Assembly (NCBI GenBank): GCA_040285825.1
Contig: JAUPSS010000004.1
Span: 2,832,550-2,896,549 of the forward strand
Direction: 5' to 3'
From: Eukaryota sp. TZLM1-RC
Lineage: Eukaryota > Metamonada: BaSk clade
DNA length: 64,000 nt
The notes below the pieces were generated by a model, which searched no databases, was not told where the DNA came from, and saw only the letters and a program-made list of their open reading frames with translations. The translations under genes and the position numbers were made by a program. This document shows positions 1 to 10,188 of the stretch, piece by piece (positions within the stretch are counted from its first letter, which is position 1; every line of letters begins with the position of its first letter).

Positions 1-1
1 C

Positions 2-2101
2 AGTGAGCATGTTGATCAAGTCAAACGAAATCCTTTTGTCGTTTCCAATAATCTGAGGGGAATTCGTTGTGTCTCTTCTTCATCCAAACACACACTTCTT
101 CTCACCTCCAACGGCCAAATTTATGCATGGGGAGACAATGCCTTTGGGCAAGTTCTTTTTAACGGTCCGAATCCTGTTAGACTCCCAGTTCGATTAGGTT
201 TACCCTCTGTTGCTTGCATTGCTGCTGGTCAAACACATTCTCTTGCTCTATGTGTTGATGGTTCGGTTTATGGGTGGGGAAAGAATGATTCCAAACAGTT
301 GACCATGTCCTCCAGACGAGAACTTCCTTTAACAAGAATTCCGCTAAACAGTTACTCTATCCACCGTGTCTATGCTGGCAATCGTTGTTCCTTTGCTCTC
401 ACTAATGACCGCAAGGTGATATATTGGGGCAACACACAGAAACCCAAACCAATTGCTGAATTAGTTGATGTTGTGCATTTCAGCAACCGTGGAGATCGAA
501 TTGCTTCCATTAATTCCAGAAGTGAGGTATTCATTGCTGAATTGAAACCATTTAACAGACAAGCATTTTCAGTTTACAAGTTGCTGATGGAAGTGACGTC
601 ACCTTACCTTGGTTTTATTCGCAAAATCAGTGCCTCGTCGTGTTCTCTGGGCGGTTCTTTCATCTTGGTACTCGACCGCGATGGACTGTTGTGGGAGCAA
701 AAGAAGGTGAAAAGTAGGTGGAGCTCACCAGTCAGCGTTAGAGCCCAGGAAACTGTTCAGTCTGTGCAGGCAAGTGATAATTATGCGGTTTTGATAACTC
801 AATCACGAAATCTTCTTTTATGGGGAAAATCCCCGCATATCAGGATGTTTCACCAGCAGGATCAGATTACGTCACATTCTGAGCCAATTGAGGGCGTTAG
901 TCTAGGCGATGATTACATGTTCGCCTATAACCAACATGGAATATGGGCATTGGGTCGTAACAGGGGACAGCTAGGAATAGAATCTACTTTAGAGATAAAG
1001 ACTCCTCTACGGTTATTTGGATCTGAAATTTGTGGAAATGCCGCCAAACCACGCCGAATTGTTCAACCAATGTATTCAGTTTTGATCAAAATCGTCTTTG
1101 CGAAATATTTAGAATATCTCGAGATCATTTTTGATTTGGCCCAATATGTGAAAGCTAGATTTATTTCCAAAACCAGTATTTCTTGCAGGACAACTGAGTT
1201 TGCAAGAAACATATTGCATTTTTGCAAGTTAAAACAATTCGTTATTAACCCAAAAAACACTGATCTGCTTGATTCTACAAGGTTGGAACTGCAGTTGACC
1301 TCCCCATTCATTGGGCAATTAACAGAAAACAGGTTAATTGATGAGCTCACTGTTTTTACTGATGATGCAGAAAGAGATTGGCCACTCTTGAATTGCTTTT
1401 CTGCAATAAGAAGGCTTTGCCTATATGAGCATAGATCATATGATGTTAGTTTTCAAAGGTTAGATTGTGTGAATTTTGTGAATCTGAGATATCTGGAGCT
1501 TGAGTATTCAATAACAGAACTTCCACAATTACCCATTTCATTAGAACGCCTTGTCCTCAATTGCGAACCAGCTTGGTGTGACATTAGGTATCTTACCTCT
1601 TTGAAAGAGCTCACAGTCCATAGTGGTATTCTATCCACCAGAATCATACGAGCTGAAGTACGATTACCAAACAGCATTAAAGTACTGCAGTTGACATTTT
1701 CTGAAGCCCAAAACAATCAGATCAGCTTAGGCCAGCTGAGAGAAATGGTCTGCATTGGAATAATCCCCAACAATTTGACAGAATTTCACTTTCCAAGGTT
1801 GAGTTCTCTGGTTTTAAGTCAAAGTTTGACTGGTCGAAATTTCACCCAACAGATCCTAAATAGCCTTGCTAGCAATGATTGTATTGAGAAGATTGTTTCC
1901 TTGCAACACAGGTATGTTTTCAAGCTGAGAAGTTTTCCTTGGATGATTCAATTTCCAAAGGATGCTCATTTTAATCGTTCAGTGCCAAAGATCATTCAAG
2001 AAATTAGAAGTCATAGGCGGAATGTTGTTTCTAATCAAAAGTCAAATGGCGTTTACTCAGACATTCAAAGTAAACAGTGTAGAATCAACTTTAACTTGTA
2101 A
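2..2101 (+). CDS. RCC1-repeat / leucine-rich-repeat protein, 5' end outside window
   Basis: The frame is open from the first bases of the window to a TAA at 2099-2101, so the start codon lies upstream. The first third shows RCC1-type blades: the pattern IAAGQTHSLALCVDGSVYGW is followed by GKN, and further blades carry WG or LG (ALGRNRGQLG). RCC1 propellers are protein-interaction or GTPase-exchange modules. The C-terminal half, from about base 1080, loses the RCC1 pattern and has irregular leucine-rich repeats (LRYLELEYSITELPQLPISL, then LERLVLNCE and LKELTVHSG), suggesting a propeller-LRR fusion. No membrane segment or catalytic motif is visible. Function is unknown; a scaffold or GTPase regulator is only inference. 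It is distinct from the giant RCC1 protein at the right end, which has a PH domain and no LRRs. Confidence 0.8.
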   Translation, partial: SEHVDQVKRNPFVVSNNLRGIRCVSSSSKHTLLLTSNGQIYAWGDNAFGQVLFNGPNPVRLPVRLGLPSVACIAAGQTHSLALCVDGSVYGWGKNDSKQLTMSSRRELPLTRIPLNSYSIHRVYAGNRCSFALTNDRKVIYWGNTQKPKPIAELVDVVHFSNRGDRIASINSRSEVFIAELKPFNRQAFSVYKLLMEVTSPYLGFIRKISASSCSLGGSFILVLDRDGLLWEQKKVKSRWSSPVSVRAQETVQSVQASDNYAVLITQSRNLLLWGKSPHIRMFHQQDQITSHSEPIEGVSLGDDYMFAYNQHGIWALGRNRGQLGIESTLEIKTPLRLFGSEICGNAAKPRRIVQPMYSVLIKIVFAKYLEYLEIIFDLAQYVKARFISKTSISCRTTEFARNILHFCKLKQFVINPKNTDLLDSTRLELQLTSPFIGQLTENRLIDELTVFTDDAERDWPLLNCFSAIRRLCLYEHRSYDVSFQRLDCVNFVNLRYLELEYSITELPQLPISLERLVLNCEPAWCDIRYLTSLKELTVHSGILSTRIIRAEVRLPNSIKVLQLTFSEAQNNQISLGQLREMVCIGIIPNNLTEFHFPRLSSLVLSQSLTGRNFTQQILNSLASNDCIEKIVSLQHRYVFKLRSFPWMIQFPKDAHFNRSVPKIIQEIRSHRRNVVSNQKSNGVYSDIQSKQCRINFNL

Positions 2102-2139
2102 CTTGTGTATTCAATAGATTAGAGATGTTTCCTTTGCGT

Positions 2140-2354
2140 TGTACTAAATTATGAGGGAAATTATCAGGCCAGATAAAGGAACAAAGCCTCATATTCAAAG
2201 TGTCAGTAGAATCAGTTAAGAGAGTGTCATAAACTTGAGGAATGGTTGTTATTAAAGCAGAACACGTACTATCACACATATTTGGTAACAGATTTGCAAA
2301 AACGAGATGTTTGTCCTTAGCTAGGCCAAGTCTAATCACTATCCAAACTTTCAA
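2140..2354 (-). mobile_element. Family B non-LTR retroelement, internal fragment
   Basis: Minus-strand reading shows residues matching the region just before the Cys/His cluster of family B copies elsewhere in the window. For example RLGLAKDKHLVFANLLPNMC and later SFIWPDNFPHNL correspond to RLGMAKKKNPAFANFLLDVC and SFWPDNLPHGL at 46.7-46.9 kb. The fragment starts directly after the stop codon of the RCC1/LRR gene and may supply part of its 3' flank. It is an old relic with neither end preserved. Confidence 0.65.
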
Positions 2355-2434
2355 AAATAACCAACTTTTGTAGAAGCTTTTTACAAGAAAACTTTAAAGA
2401 ACAATTCGTTTGTGGCTTTTATTTGAATTAATAT

Positions 2435-2560
2435 TTCATTGAACTACATCAATTTATAAAGTTAAATCAGAACTAATGAAGCACGATTTCCTCTACAAAA
2501 TCTGATCTTGATCTGCATCTTTTTCACCATTCTTCCTCTTGTTGGATGAAAGAACCTAGG
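2435..2560 (-). mobile_element. Family A non-LTR retroelement, diverged 3' end
   Basis: The stretch AACTAATGAAGCACGATTTC then CTCTACAAAATCT and a nearby TGATCTGC align with the family A 3' terminus (AACTAATGGGACGACTATCA, TTTCCTCTACAAAATCTTGA) at 26.6, 44.0 and 48.0 kb. It is more diverged than the other copies and therefore looks older. The rest of 2355-2800 is AT-rich with no other feature I recognise, apart from the region before the STT3 start. Confidence 0.5.
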
Positions 2561-2800
2561 TACAAAAATTTAATTTAATTTAAAGCACAATGAATTCGTG
2601 ACGGCTGCATCAAATATGGACTGGTGTTGGTATCAATTTTTTAAAGAACCAGCAAAATAATACACAAAATTGTAGTCAAGTGCCTTTGTTGCCTGATGTC
2701 AACGTTGAATCTTTCTAACTACATTTGGTTTTAAGGAGGAAACTTTTACAGAACTATAATCCTTAAAAAGTTTTAGTCTTCAAAAAATAGACTTTCCCAG

Positions 2801-4949
2801 ATGAAGATACCATCAACCTTCCGTAGGCCGTCTTTGATTCTTGCACTTGTTGCCACTATTGCATTTCTTGTACGACTCTTTGCAGTTCTGAGATTTGAAG
2901 CGATTGTTCATGAATTCGATCCTTGGTTCTCTTACAGAAGTTCCCTCTACCTCATTCAACATGGGTTCATCAATTTCTTAAACTGGTTCGATTCTGAATC
3001 ATGGTACCCTCTTGGCAGAATAGTCGGTTTTACTGTATGTTACAACTCCGATACAATTACCACAGGTGTATCCCGGTCTTATGTGGACTACTGCTCTGAT
3101 CTACAAGATCCTCCACTTCTTCCATATTTTCCTTGAAGTTCGCCATGTAGCAGTGTTCCTCGCCCCTTTGTTCGCCTCATTCACCGTCATTGTTGCCTAT
3201 CTCCTCACCAAAGAAATCTCAGAGGACAAGCGAGCTGGCCTCATTGCAGCTGCTCTCATTTCCGTTGTCCCTGGTTATATCTCTCGATCCGTCGCTGGCT
3301 CTTATGATAACGAGTGCGTGTCCATCTTTGCCCTGCTACTCGCCTTTTACCTCTGGAATCGGGCCTTAAAACTTGGTTCCATGTGGTACGGGGTTCTTGC
3401 TGCCCTTGGTTACTTTTACATGGCCGCCGCTTGGGGTGCTTACACATACATTTCAAACTTGGTGGCAATCCATGTGTTGGTCTTGCTTGTTTTTGGCTTT
3501 TACTCACATAGACTTTATGTCTCTTACACCACCCTTTACCTACTTGGAATGTTACTCTCCATGCAGATTAGGTTCATCGGATTCCTTCCAGTTCGATCTA
3601 GTGAGCATTTGCTCGCTTTTATGGCATTCTTGGCTCTACAAGGGTTTGGTATTTTCAAGTTTACTAGATCATTATTATCACGTGATCAGTTCAGAAAACT
3701 CTTGAAAACTCTTGGAATGATCCTAGTTTTCCTTTCCGTCATTGCAATCATCATTTCCCATTTCACGGGTTATTTAGCTCCCTGGACCGGTCGCTTTTAT
3801 GCCCTCCTCGACCCCACCTACGCAAAAAACCACATCCCCATCATTGCATCAGTTTCTGAACATCAACCTACCACTTGGGGATCGTACTTTTTTGACTTGC
3901 ATTTGTTAGTTATCTTTGCTCCTTTTGGCGTTTGGGCTTTGTTTAGAAAGGATTTAACCCCTCAGGCAGTATTTATTATATTGTATTTTGTAACTTCTGT
4001 TTATTTCACAGGTGTCATGGTTCGTTTGATGCTCATTTTGGCTCCTGTAATGTGCGTTCTTTCTGGTATTGGTATCTCTCATTTGTTAGCTCCACATGTA
4101 GAAAATCTTAGATCAAAAGGTGTAAGGAAGTCGTCTGAAGTCAAGAAGGACCAAAAATCTGAAAAGAAGGCCAAAAAAGGAAAGATTGTTAAAGGAATCT
4201 CCGGAATTCCTACATCAATCTCCCTTACCACCATTGTCTCCATCTGCATTTTGCTTGTTTTCTATGCCAGACATTGTGTGTGGGTTACTTCGTCCGCCTA
4301 TTCTTCTCCATCAGTAGTGCTTGCTGCAAGGGGTGGAGATGGTTCTAGGGTTATTTTTGATGATTTCAGAGAAGTTTATTCATGGATTAACCACAACACT
4401 AAACCAAACGCGAAAATCATGTCCTGGTGGGATTATGGATATCAGATTAGTGGTATGGCTAACAGGACGGTGTTGGTTGATAACAACACTTGGAATACGT
4501 CACATATTGCTACTGTTGGTAGAGCAATGGCGTTACCAGAAGAAAAGGCAATCAAAACACTTAGAGAATTAGATGTTGATTACATCTTAGTTTTATTTGG
4601 AGGAATGTCTGGTTTTGCTTCTGATGATATTAATAAGTTTTTATGGATGGTTCGTATCGGTTCTAATGAATTTGGTGATATTAAAGAATCTGATTACTTG
4701 ACTGAAAGGGGTGAATATAAGATTGACAAGGAAGCTCCTCCAGCAATGCTTAATAGTTTATTGTACAAGATGTGTTATTATAGATTTGGCGAGGTTCAAT
4801 TTGATTACAGACAACCTTCTGGATTTGATAGAGTTCGTAATGCTGAAATTGGCAATAAGGATATCTCTTTTGATTATATCGAAGAGGCATTTACTTCCAG
4901 TCATTGGTTGATGCGAGCTTATAGAGTAAAAAAAGAAACTGAGTTATAA
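2801..4949 (+). CDS. STT3: STT3, catalytic subunit of the oligosaccharyltransferase (one 31-nt intron)
   Basis: STT3 transfers lipid-linked oligosaccharide to Asn-X-Ser/Thr sequons in the ER lumen. Exon 1 is 2801-3034 (78 codons) and exon 2 is 3066-4949; joined they encode about 705 residues, a normal family length. Visible hallmarks are the first luminal acidic motif FDPWFSYR, the second acidic motif SYDNE, the SVSE motif (IASVSEHQPTTW) and the WWDYG signature in IMSWWDYGYQISG. About a dozen hydrophobic segments precede a soluble C-terminal domain. A lysine-rich loop (KKDQKSEKKAKKGK) lies before the last membrane segment. The junction restores GRIVG-FT-VYPGLMW, matching the conserved GRIVGGT-YPG of the family; the second glycine is Phe here. 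The start at 2801 gives the usual short cytosolic N-terminus. AATAAA lies at 4961-4966, just after the stop codon. Confidence 0.95.
3035..3065 (+). other. 31-nt spliceosomal intron in STT3
   Basis: GTATGT at 3035 and CACAG ending at 3065 flank a 31-nt segment. Removing it joins two reading frames exactly in the conserved GRIVG...VYPGLMW region of STT3. The length is not a multiple of three, so retention would shift the frame and hit a stop. This is the only intron I can demonstrate in the window. Confidence 0.88.
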
Positions 4950-5867
4950 GTTTTCCAACTAATAAATTTCTTATGTAGTTGCGTTGTTTTTGATACAAAA
5001 TATATTTCACAAAACTAAAAATTGATTAATTTGATGTATTTGCATCAAACGTCAGATACAAATTATTGAAGAATCAATAAATTATACTTGAAAACGTTCA
5101 CAAGTAAAATGTTGGTTTATGTCTATTTTTTATTTCGTTATTTAGTTCCTCTGTTTCTATTGAATATTGACTCTACTAAACTCAGTTGATTTTAATGAGC
5201 TGCCAACATCCAATCTCCTTAATAGTTCTATCAAATATTCCCACAAAGTCTTCGCTGTTGTTTCTCGTGGATCAAAATTACTATGAATGTGTCTACGACT
5301 TTGATAAATAGACCAATCAAATCACTCATTATTACGTTCATTGGTGACTTGATTATTGAGTATTATTGTTGCAATTGTCAACAATAATCATGCTGCAGGA
5401 GGCCTAATGGATGCACAATAGGGGAGAGTTGTTCTGAGGTTGCTTTTCAGTTAACTTCAACCTGCAGGCAGCTACTGTGGCAGTAATCTGCATAATTCCC
5501 ATTTATAATACACTAAACTTTTTTTAATTTATTTGATTAGTACCCATACCTTTTTTCGACATATTAATTTGGCTTCATGGTAAACAAAGCATCATTGAAC
5601 TTTCTCTTCAGAGTACTGGTCCACCTATTTTTCGTTTTCATTAGTCTCAACCTGTTTGGGAATGAAATTTTACTCTTCCTGACATGTCATTCCACTCACC
5701 TGCATGGAATCTGTTTAACTACACAATGTTCAAGGTCAATTTTTCCAATTGTTACATTTGACAGATATATACTTGTTTAAATCCAAAAACAAAGAAGTTG
5801 CAAAACTAAATAATAGAAACTGGAAAACTAAAATACACTTTTATACAAAAAAAGCTATGAAAAAAAC
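4950..5867. other. AT-rich intergenic region between STT3 and the sulfatase-like gene
   Basis: This region lies between two convergent genes. It contains the AATAAA of STT3 near 4961 and otherwise AT-rich sequence with short, unsupported open frames. I see no RNA gene or transposon hallmark. Confidence 0.5.
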
Positions 5868-8309
5868 TTAATAAAAATCAGTTATACTTAAAGGCAGCAA
5901 TTCCGAATTGTCGTTTTTTCTTCTTATGAAAAAAGTTCTGTACAATAATGGGAATAAAATACTAAAAAAGAAGGCAAAGATTGACATTAAAACAGATAAA
6001 ACAAACAGCACCCCAAAAACAATCAAGACTACAGAGCTACTATCTTTAGCTACAGGAACTGCTATTGGTTGAGTTGCTTTCGGAAAATCAACTTCAGATA
6101 ATAGAAAATCTTCGTGCCAAACAGCGTTTGAATGAATAAGATGATTCCAAAACAAATTGAGACTTTGTATCTTTGGGAACCACTCTGAATCTTCGGTAAT
6201 TCTTGTGCTATTCACATAAGTGGGATGTGGTCGCTCAAAAACTAATCTTTTTGAACCTGCCCAATCAACTCTAACAATCTGATCACGTGTACCAAGCTCA
6301 GCTCCAGTATTGATAAATGACAAGGTATGCCTAGTTAGATTGGTATTCAGCAACGATCTTCCAATGGAATGCGACGTCAAGTCCTTCGTAGCACCTCCTA
6401 GTTCCAGAATAGTGGAAATGACATCAAATGCTGAAGCCGCAGAATAAATTTTAGTACCTTTTTCTGGTATTTTAAGCTTTGAACGTCGTTCATCATCCCC
6501 AAAGAACCCCAAAGTAGCAGTTGTGTAAAACATTTGATCATTTTCAAAGGGTGAGATGGGACAACCTTTGCACTCTGGTTCCAAGCCAGTAACTCTGTAA
6601 GCCGCATGATCTCCAATGAAAACCAAAACAGTATTGTTAATTCGATCTCTTGTTTTTAAGAAATCAATAAACTTTTTAACTAAATAGTAATCAGAATACC
6701 GTAACGTTCTGTTATATTTATCAAATTGATCTTCTGGGAGAGGACTTCCAACGACTTCTTCACTATCAAACGTGGTATAAGGATTATGAGAGGAAACCGA
6801 AAGAAACCAACCAAAAAGAGGGTGATTTTCGACATTATTCCTATCAAAATTTCTGATTTGATCGCTAAATTGATTGATTCCGATACGATCATTATTCCAA
6901 ATGGAGGCATACTTTTCAGCTAGTGGCGTAGGGTGCTCCATGCTTGAAGGGTCATTCGCATATTCAAAGTAATGCTCATCAAACACATCTTTACTCAGCC
7001 AACGATCTTTTCCATCAAAATCTGGGTTTGCAGCAGAAGAATAGATTGAAGTGTAATTGGAGTGACGCTTTAATATTTTGGTAAAGGGATCAAAATTGAT
7101 TGATAAGGTGTCGAGAATAGAGTTACCATGAGCAAGAGGCAGAGCTTGGTTTAGCATTGACCACCATGAATTAGCAGTAGGGCAACCATTGGAGACAACT
7201 TCATGAAACAAAACTCCATGTTGTTGGAAGAATTCGTCAAGATATGGTGTGGAGTTTTCCATAAGAGGAGAATCAACAGAGGAATGTGCATTACCAGAAA
7301 AAGACTCCCACAAGATCAAAAAAATATCAGGAGGGTCAGAATCGTCGTGATTGTTGACGTCATCAGTCACGTCATCATTTATGTCGTGATTGTAATCAAA
7401 AAACGTACTATTTCCATACCCACAGACATTTAAATCCTCATTAAACTGGCAATATTTACTTTTAGGGCCAAAAACCAAAGGAAATTCCTCTGAAATCCAA
7501 AACATTCCCTCGGGCAAGGGAAACATTTCTCTAAACAAAACTTTCCCTTCTAGAAACTTACTGGCTGGAATAGAAGGTAATCTGAAAAAGAAATAAGCAT
7601 CTACTGGCTTTGTCGAGAGAATGATTGGGTTATTACTAAATCTAAGTGCAGTAGCGGTGGGGGAGAGAGCAATGATGAGAGAAATGGTGAAGGAAACGAG
7701 AAAGAATAGACGAATATTAGGAAGATATGAGTCGTTAGTCAGCTTTTTTAACCTTCTACGGAGCATAAAATCAACCACAGATAAAACAAAAATAACTGAA
7801 ATAACAATAATAATGGAAATTAAAGTGACTTTGGGGGCTAAAGAATGTGCAATTCGAATGGTATCTAGCACCATGTCTACAATGGAACTAGCTTCAGTAG
7901 TGGTGGACTGACCATAGTTATGGATGGTAGAGGGGGTGAGTTGCTGTCCAGAAGTGATTGTGAAGAGGAGATTTGAGATGGGAAGAAGAAAGAAGACAAT
8001 GGAGATGAAGTATAAGAGAAAGTAGAAACCGAACAGCCGTAAGTTGAGGGCGGTGAATACGAAGAAACAGAGGCCAATGACGAGGATGTAGATGGAAGAA
8101 GTTAGGACAAACCATTGGAAGAAAGTTTTGATCATGGAGAGAAACAGTGGTGAAAAGAAGACGCGGCCACCAAAGGTTACAAAAAAGCCAAAAATATGTA
8201 TGCCAAGACGAAGAACGAGAGCCAGGAACAAGGGGAAAACAAAGTGCCATTGCTTGAGACACTGTTTACGTTCAGAAATGGTCGGTTCAATAAGACGGTT
8301 TAGCTTCAT
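5868..8309 (-). CDS. Polytopic sulfatase-superfamily membrane protein, LtaS/MdoB-like
   Basis: An 813-residue protein with about five N-terminal hydrophobic segments (residues ~20-225), a large exposed domain and one C-terminal membrane segment near residues 765-795. The exposed domain has the alkaline-phosphatase/sulfatase fold pattern: ILWESFSG after a hydrophobic strand (first metal-site region), CPTANSWWSM as the likely nucleophile region, SVSSHNPYT, and FIGDHAAYRV with the GDH metal ligand. That layout resembles bacterial lipoteichoic acid synthase and phosphoglycerol transferases, which cleave phosphatidylglycerol-type head groups. The eukaryotic substrate is unknown. Several N-x-T/S sequons in the large domain fit a luminal or extracellular face. 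The tail SELLPL resembles an acidic dileucine sorting signal (inference). ATG at 8307-8309, TAA stop. An alternative is a GPI- or glycan-modifying phosphotransferase. Confidence 0.75.
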   Translation of the reverse strand: MKLNRLIEPTISERKQCLKQWHFVFPLFLALVLRLGIHIFGFFVTFGGRVFFSPLFLSMIKTFFQWFVLTSSIYILVIGLCFFVFTALNLRLFGFYFLLYFISIVFFLLPISNLLFTITSGQQLTPSTIHNYGQSTTTEASSIVDMVLDTIRIAHSLAPKVTLISIIIVISVIFVLSVVDFMLRRRLKKLTNDSYLPNIRLFFLVSFTISLIIALSPTATALRFSNNPIILSTKPVDAYFFFRLPSIPASKFLEGKVLFREMFPLPEGMFWISEEFPLVFGPKSKYCQFNEDLNVCGYGNSTFFDYNHDINDDVTDDVNNHDDSDPPDIFLILWESFSGNAHSSVDSPLMENSTPYLDEFFQQHGVLFHEVVSNGCPTANSWWSMLNQALPLAHGNSILDTLSINFDPFTKILKRHSNYTSIYSSAANPDFDGKDRWLSKDVFDEHYFEYANDPSSMEHPTPLAEKYASIWNNDRIGINQFSDQIRNFDRNNVENHPLFGWFLSVSSHNPYTTFDSEEVVGSPLPEDQFDKYNRTLRYSDYYLVKKFIDFLKTRDRINNTVLVFIGDHAAYRVTGLEPECKGCPISPFENDQMFYTTATLGFFGDDERRSKLKIPEKGTKIYSAASAFDVISTILELGGATKDLTSHSIGRSLLNTNLTRHTLSFINTGAELGTRDQIVRVDWAGSKRLVFERPHPTYVNSTRITEDSEWFPKIQSLNLFWNHLIHSNAVWHEDFLLSEVDFPKATQPIAVPVAKDSSSVVLIVFGVLFVLSVLMSIFAFFFSILFPLLYRTFFIRRKNDNSELLPLSITDFY

Positions 8310-10180
8310 TAGTAACAGATATTGTCTATAACAATGAAATAAGTGTCCTTTTTACACTGATGTAGAAGGAGATTTGAGGAAGATTCACTCCTTGACTCCT
8401 TTTTCCAGGAATTTTTGTCAACCTTGACTCTCTGCAGGTATCATGGTCTATCTCCATCATTTACATGTGCTTCCATCACTGCCAACATATTCAGCGAAAC
8501 ATTTCGATCTCTATTCCACAAACTGTCGCATGATTTACACATGGTAAGCCTGTGACGAATAGACATCTCATGCCTTTTCCATGGCCTAGGACTTCTGCAC
8601 CATCGGAATTTTTCAACTGTTCTCTCCGCTTTCTTACAGTTAAAACAACAGCAACTGGTTCGAAACTCATCAATTAAAAAACCTTATAACTAGCCTTTTT
8701 AAATAGAATTCTCAAACCTTTTCCCTTGGTAGGTTCTTTGAATTTCATGTTTTTCGTTGTTACCAGTCTCCGATTCCAATAACTACTTGGCCTGGATCAC
8801 CAATTACTGATTTGAATTTCTGAATCATCTTTGCCTCAGATCTTGTGCGATTAATCTCAGCCCTCCATCTCAGTTTCCTAAATATTTTTTGATGATGGAC
8901 TTCACCAACAATAGTATTCACAAAATTCTTTTGTTTAATATACTCCATAAATCTATCAAGTCTGCAGCTTTTGGAATTGAATTGGGATAAAGTTGCTTCC
9001 CATTCTGCTACAGATTTAGTCGTGTGATCATTATTTCTCAAATTGAATGAGCAATCAATTGCGTGGGGAATATTGATTTCTTGAGGTACTTCACCTCTTA
9101 ATAAACTAATTGTTCTTTCAGTCATTTGATTAATTTTACTGCTGTTTAAATCCATCCTTTGTTGGTTGCTCTTCAGATGGTTCATAATTGGATAGATCAA
9201 TCACTCTACCAGTAGAGTTACTTATTGTGCTAAGAGTGTCATTCCGTATGCTGTCTCTTATTCTTTTGAATTTGGAACTTTTCGACTCAAATTTTTGTTG
9301 ATTTTAAGTGTACCTGAAATCAACATATTTATCTCTCTCAGGTTTTTTTGAATGAGTCATTCCAGTAGCTAAATTGGCAGAAAAATGGAGTAGATCAGAT
9401 TTTCCTGGATCAGCAGCAGCTAAGGTCATATCTTGGAATTCAGAAAGATTGATGCTGGGGTCGTCAATATATTTTTCTTTATCTTTCAATTCTTTTGCAG
9501 TTAATTTGTACTTTTCCAAGTCCATTCTAGATTGAATGAATGATACTGATATTCCATCAGTCTCGATGCTAGACATGATGTACTTGGAATTTTTTGAACA
9601 AAGCTTAGTGTTTTTAATCTTATGCATTTTGAAAAAGGTATTCCATAAAACCAAATCAGCAGCTTGATTATTGCATTGGTAGGAAGACTTTTGACCAAAA
9701 ACGTCCTCGAATTCGACAAAGAACATGTCCAATCAACTTGTGTTGTAAATTCTGATATACGAGGGAATACAAGAATTCTTCAAAGGCAGAGCATGAAAGA
9801 ATTTGCTCTCCTCATCTTCTCAATAATTATTAATATAAAACATTGCCCTCAAATAGTAATTTTATTTTGACGAAAATTCAAATTTTGAATATTTTTCTTT
9901 TTTGGAATTGCTGGGATGTAAAAGAGGGATCTGGTCATTAATGAAAAGCGCAGTAGTTGATGAGACTTTGTTTCTCATTGCAGTAGTTCCATCATCAATA
10001 TCTCTACATCCTTCTAGAAGGGGAGATTTAACTTTGCTGATGAACGATGGGGAATTTTTCTTATCTTGCTTTTTCAGGACATTGATGTTTCTATTAACAT
10101 CATAAACAACATCAACAAACCGATCGTAGTAATCAAAGTAATGCTCTTGGATGTTATTTTTGAAATTCACAATCAGTTTG

Positions 10181-10188
10181 TCAATTGT
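10181..10188. repeat. Target-site duplication TCAATTGT, 3' side
   Basis: This octamer is repeated at 11828-11835 on the other side of the family A insertion, inside otherwise Fanzor-like sequence. Eight bases is short, so the call rests on its exact position at both element edges. Confidence 0.6.

Noticed and set aside
2801-3136. A separate 111-residue protein at the start of STT3
   Set aside because: It is the unspliced read-through of STT3 exon 1 into the 31-nt intron and a wrong frame. Conserved STT3 sequence continues in the other frame from 3066.
8491-8673. 60-residue minus-strand frame opening at the ATG within GATGAGTTTC
   Set aside because: It is a shadow of the Fanzor C-terminal segment, whose D-E-F-R-T-S and NRD motifs lie in the neighbouring frame.
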